Shown: in pieces, positions 61,642-64,000 of the stretch
Layout: each line of letters opens with the position of its first letter
How positions within the stretch are numbered: the stretch's first letter is position 1
From: Roseateles_B flavus
GTDB lineage: Bacteria > Pseudomonadota > Gammaproteobacteria > Burkholderiales > Burkholderiaceae_C
Assembly (NCBI RefSeq): GCF_039872765.1
Contig: NZ_JBDPZC010000005.1
Coordinates: 62,001-126,000 of the forward strand
Direction of reading: 5' to 3'
Length of the DNA stretch: 64,000 nt
The notes under the pieces: model-generated
Seen by the model: the letters and a program-made list of their open reading frames with translations, nothing else
Told to the model about the DNA's origin: nothing
The model's database searches: none
Program-made: the position numbers and the translations under genes

Positions 61642-62388
61642 TCATTGCGAGGAATCGGGCTCCGGCAGGGTGCCGTGCATCGTGGTGCTGGAGGGCACGC
61701 TGGGCCAGGGGCTGGAATCGCCCAGGGCCTGGCTCACGCGCTCCGCGGCCTCGACGGCGATCTCGCAGAGCTTGAAGAGGGACTGCACGTCGTTGAGCCG
61801 CGGCTCCTCCATGGCCATGCGCAGGTACAGGTTGCCGCGCATGCTCATCAGCACGAAGGGCCGGCCGGGCGTCACCAGGTCCTGGGACACCCGCGCCAGT
61901 GCCTCGCTGAAGCGACCTTCGATCCACACATGCAGCAGCTCGCGCGCAATGCCCAGCACCCCGAACTGGGCGCGGACGATCTTGGAGCTGATCTGCGTGA
62001 GCTTGGGGAACATCACCAGCCAGCGCATTTCCTCGGGGGTGTCGGTGTCGACGCGGGTGCGCAGGGTGTCGGTGTAGGCCTCGAAGACGGCGCCCTCGAG
62101 CTGCTCCATCAGCTGCTGCTCGATCACCATCATCTGCAGGTCACCGTGCAGCCGGGCCTCGTAACGGATCCTCAGCTCATGGCCGGGGATGTAGGCCCGC
62201 TGCGAGGGCCCCCACTCGATGCGCACCGCACCGCCGGCGCGGCCGGGTGGCATGTCCAGGATGAAGCCCTGGCCCTCGTTCACGACCCGCAGCTGACCGC
62301 CGAGCGACTCCGCCCAGTCGGCGATGGGTTTCCAGCGTGCCGCGTTGGCGCGCGCCACGAACCAATGCTGAAGTTGTTTGATTACCAT
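61642..62388 (-). CDS. Conserved-looking protein of unknown function
   Basis: 248 residues from the ATG giving MVIKQLQHWFVARAN; an ATG at 62415 would add nine. I do not recognise a family. No signal peptide or membrane helix is seen. The N-terminal half contains WKPIADWAESLGGQLRVVNEG and IEWGPSQRAYIPGHELRIRYE, a mixed alpha/beta pattern; the middle (VIEQQLMEQLEGAVFEAYTD, WLVMFPKLTQISSKIVRAQFG) is mostly helical with many charged residues. The C-terminus is Ser/Pro-rich. It is divergent from the adjacent GST gene with 55 bases between the starts. Confidence 0.65.
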   Translation of the reverse strand: MVIKQLQHWFVARANAARWKPIADWAESLGGQLRVVNEGQGFILDMPPGRAGGAVRIEWGPSQRAYIPGHELRIRYEARLHGDLQMMVIEQQLMEQLEGAVFEAYTDTLRTRVDTDTPEEMRWLVMFPKLTQISSKIVRAQFGVLGIARELLHVWIEGRFSEALARVSQDLVTPGRPFVLMSMRGNLYLRMAMEEPRLNDVQSLFKLCEIAVEAAERVSQALGDSSPWPSVPSSTTMHGTLPEPDSSQ

Positions 62389-62443
62389 GGGCAGGCAGTG
62401 TGCATCCAAGGGCACCGCGATCGCGGCAGACAGGAGAGCGACG

Positions 62444-63148
62444 ATGATCGACGTTTACACATGGGCAACGCCCAATGGCCACAAGGTCCACATCATGCTG
62501 GAGGAGTGTGCCCTGCCTTATCGCGTCATTCCAGTGGATATCGGCAGCGGTGCACAGTTTGAACAACACTTCCTGAAGATCAGCCCCAACAACAAGATCC
62601 CGGCCATCGTCGACCCCGACGGGCCCGACGGCCAGCCGATGTCGCTGTTCGAGTCCGGTGCCATTCTGCTCTATCTGGCGGGCAAGACCGGCCGCCTGCT
62701 GCCCGCCGATGTGCGCGGCAAGTACGAGGTCCTCCAGTGGCTGATGTTCCAGATGGGCTCGGTGGGCCCGATGCTGGGGCAGGCGCATCACTTCAGGCTC
62801 TATGCGCCGGAGAAGCTGCCCTACGCCATCGAGCGCTACACCAAGGAAGCGCAGCGCCTGTACGGCGTGATCAACCGCCGCCTGGCCTCGAGCACGTATC
62901 TGGGTGGCAAGGACTACAGCATCGCGGACATCGCGGTCTTCCCCTGGCTGCGCTCCTGGAAGAACCAGGGGGTGGAGCTGTCGGACTATCCACACCTCAA
63001 GGGCTGGTTCGACGAAATCGCCCGCAGGCCCGCCGTGCAACGCGGACTCGAGGTGCTGGCCGACCAGCGCCGGCCCCTCACCACCGACAAGGCGCGCGAG
63101 GTGCTGTTCGGCCAGCAGCCAGGCGGCCCGCGGCGGGCGGGCCGCTGA
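62444..63148 (+). CDS. Glutathione S-transferase, YfcG/Nu-class-like
   Basis: 234 residues from the ATG preceded by AGGAG. The N-terminal thioredoxin fold begins MIDVYTWATPNGHKVHIMLEEC, the motif of YfcG-type disulfide-bond oxidoreductases, with NNKIPAIVD and FESGAILLYLAGKTG for glutathione binding. The C-terminal helical domain includes EVLQWLMFQMGSVGPMLGQAHHF and YSIADIAVFPWLRSW. It probably acts on glutathione disulfides or xenobiotics. Confidence 0.9.
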   Translation: MIDVYTWATPNGHKVHIMLEECALPYRVIPVDIGSGAQFEQHFLKISPNNKIPAIVDPDGPDGQPMSLFESGAILLYLAGKTGRLLPADVRGKYEVLQWLMFQMGSVGPMLGQAHHFRLYAPEKLPYAIERYTKEAQRLYGVINRRLASSTYLGGKDYSIADIAVFPWLRSWKNQGVELSDYPHLKGWFDEIARRPAVQRGLEVLADQRRPLTTDKAREVLFGQQPGGPRRAGR

Positions 63149-63207
63149 ACGGCCACCGCCGGTAGCTCGGATCGTGAATGGGGAGGCTCAGCCGCTGAGC
63201 CAGGCCG

Positions 63208-63222
63208 GGGTCAGGCCTTGAT
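63208..63222 (+). repeat. Variant of the dispersed repeat at a gene 3' end
   Basis: GGGTCAGGCCTTGAT matches the repeat except at one internal base and the end. It spans the stop codon of the minus-strand flagellar-like gene. Confidence 0.45.
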
Positions 63223-63501
63223 GTCCAGCAGCGCGCCTTCGGCCCGCACCTGGGTCTGCAGCACTTTCAGGTTTGCCACGAAGGCGTAGGTGGCCGAGCG
63301 CTGCTCGACGATTTCCTTCTCGACCTGCACGGAAGTCGTGGCATTGGTCGCCTCGCGCGTGAGGGTGTCGGACTGTTTCTGGTCCTGCCCTTCCATGGAC
63401 TCCGGGCGCTTGGCTGCGGAGGCCAGGTTTTCGGAACTGGCGCGCAGGCGCTCGTTCGCCGCGGACATGCCGGAAAGCGCCGTGCTCAAGCTGATGGCCA
63501 T
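63211..63501 (-). CDS. Small flagellar rod/hook-like protein
   Basis: 96 residues from the ATG preceded by GGAG; a longer frame upstream is less likely. N-terminal MAISLSTALSGMSAANERLRASSENLASAAK resembles in part the start of flagellar rod and hook proteins (a helix with SALSGL and N-at-residue-25-type Asn), and C-terminal VEKEIVEQRSATYAFVANLKVLQTQ resembles the C-terminal helix of FlgB/FlgC/FlgG. It is far shorter than those and lacks the middle domain. No other flagellar gene is near. It may be a relic or a distinct small protein sharing only the two terminal helices. Confidence 0.6.
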   Translation of the reverse strand: MAISLSTALSGMSAANERLRASSENLASAAKRPESMEGQDQKQSDTLTREATNATTSVQVEKEIVEQRSATYAFVANLKVLQTQVRAEGALLDIKA

Positions 63502-63661
63502 GAAGAATCTCCGAAAGATGGACCGTGATTGGCCGCCTTTTCGACCGATCACGACGGAACTTTAGCCCTCCTGGTGAAAAAAAGTGAGGAAATGGCGCAG
63601 CGGGCCGCCTCCAGCCCAGGAAATCACGGTGTTTCGCCGAATTTCACCGGCCGCAGGCCCG

Positions 63662-63684
63662 AAAAAAAGCCCGCCGGGGCGGGC
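63662..63684 (-). terminator. Intrinsic terminator of the GGDEF gene
   Basis: On the minus strand GCCCGCC-CC-GGCGGGC is followed by seven T residues, 22 bases after the stop of the partial GGDEF gene. Confidence 0.92.
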
Positions 63685-63705
63685 TCTGTCGGGAGCGGCC
63701 GGGGC

Positions 63706-64000
63706 TCAGCCCGCCAGTTCCTCGAAGGTGCCGGCCGGCACGTAGACGCGCACGCTGTCCCCGCCCGCCGCCTTGGCTTCGGTGCAGGCCAGGGCCGCCG
63801 CGCCCAGCACGGCATCGACCGTCTCCAGGGTCGGCTGCAGCTGCACCACACCCACGCAGGCCTTGACCCGTGTGCGGTGCAGGCCCCAGCGCAGGCGGTA
63901 GGCGGCGATGGAGGAGCGGACCTTGTCGGCGACGATCTGAGCGTAATGCTGGTCGCAGTCCGGCAGCAGGACGGCGAAATGGTCGTTCTCCAGCCGCGCC
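63706..64000 (-). CDS. C-terminal part of a GGDEF-domain protein with a degenerate signature (partial)
   Basis: 97 residues are visible; the rest is beyond the window end. The segment begins ARLENDHFAVLLPDCD, matching the pattern RxGGDEFxVLLPxxD but with END-H-F in place of GGDEF. VADKVRSSIAAYRL and VKACVGVVQLQPTLETVDAVLGAAALACTEAK match the helices and SIGVA-type strand that follow in GGDEF domains. With the catalytic Gly and Glu gone it is unlikely to make c-di-GMP; it may bind nucleotides or act as a sensor. Sensory domains upstream are not visible. Confidence 0.75.
   Translation of the reverse strand, partial: ARLENDHFAVLLPDCDQHYAQIVADKVRSSIAAYRLRWGLHRTRVKACVGVVQLQPTLETVDAVLGAAALACTEAKAAGGDSVRVYVPAGTFEELAG

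Noticed and set aside
63211..63552. Longer version of the flagellar-like protein starting at 63552
   Set aside because: The added residues (MIGRKGGQSRSIFRRFF) are basic and unlike the family, while the ATG at 63501 has a good ribosome-binding site and gives the expected N-terminus.

Overview
The window is chromosomal DNA from a high-GC betaproteobacterium of the order Burkholderiales, most likely from the Roseateles/Pelomonas/Rubrivivax/Leptothrix group. This placement rests on base composition, protein style and characteristic gene neighbourhoods (smc-zipA-ligA; dapC-dapD-pilU-dapE-prmB; holC-pepA diverging from lptF-lptG-cbiX-cysB). No marker gene search was possible, so the genus is an inference. 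Coding density is very high. I see no rRNA or tRNA genes, phage, insertion sequence or CRISPR array.

Layout. 1-10434: an MSHA-type IV pilus biogenesis operon (end of mshC, then mshD-O-P-Q, mshI, a PilN-like gene, mshJ-K-L), all on the plus strand with stop/start overlaps. 10591-14691: a GAF-Fis regulator facing waaA (Kdo transferase) and a phosphomannomutase/phosphoglucomutase, both linked to cell-surface polysaccharide. 14919-18869: two consecutive LytS/LytTR-type two-component pairs that look like a tandem duplication. 18953-21371: an Ada-AlkA fusion DNA repair protein and an EamA exporter, followed by a decayed fragment of an EamA gene. 21842-27211: a FIST sensor protein, a large hybrid kinase and an HD-GYP response regulator, forming a probable c-di-GMP signalling operon. 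27263-35667 (minus): ligA, a CBS-domain membrane protein, zipA and smc. 35888-44497 (plus): queF, a SET-domain protein, and a lysine/diaminopimelate cluster (dapC, dapD, dapE) that contains a pilus-retraction ATPase, then prmB and an ABC-F ATPase. 44647-49358: a DUF1304 protein, the ohrR-ohr peroxide defence pair with a visible operator, an asparaginase diverging from lexA across two SOS boxes, and a LivK-type binding protein. 49633-57476: an Ala/Pro-rich protein, holC and pepA on the minus strand, then lptF, lptG, cbiX, cysB and a methionine aminotransferase on the plus strand. 57496-64000: a FimV-like protein, a Crp-family regulator, an APH-type phosphotransferase, an unrecognised protein, a YfcG-like glutathione transferase, a tiny flagellar-like protein and the end of a degenerate GGDEF protein.

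The most unusual non-coding signal is a dispersed 15-base repeat (GGGTCAGGTCTTGCC and close variants). It occurs exactly four times and approximately ten more times. The intergenic copies sit almost always at gene 3' ends, and in two unrelated genes (alkA and cbiX) the repeat supplies the stop codon and the last residues. It could be a REP-like element, an uptake-type signal or a protein-binding site. Other points of interest are the decayed EamA copy, the duplicated LytS/LytTR system, the SOS boxes next to an asparaginase start, the long insertion in LigA, and the Lys/Ala-rich tail on QueF.
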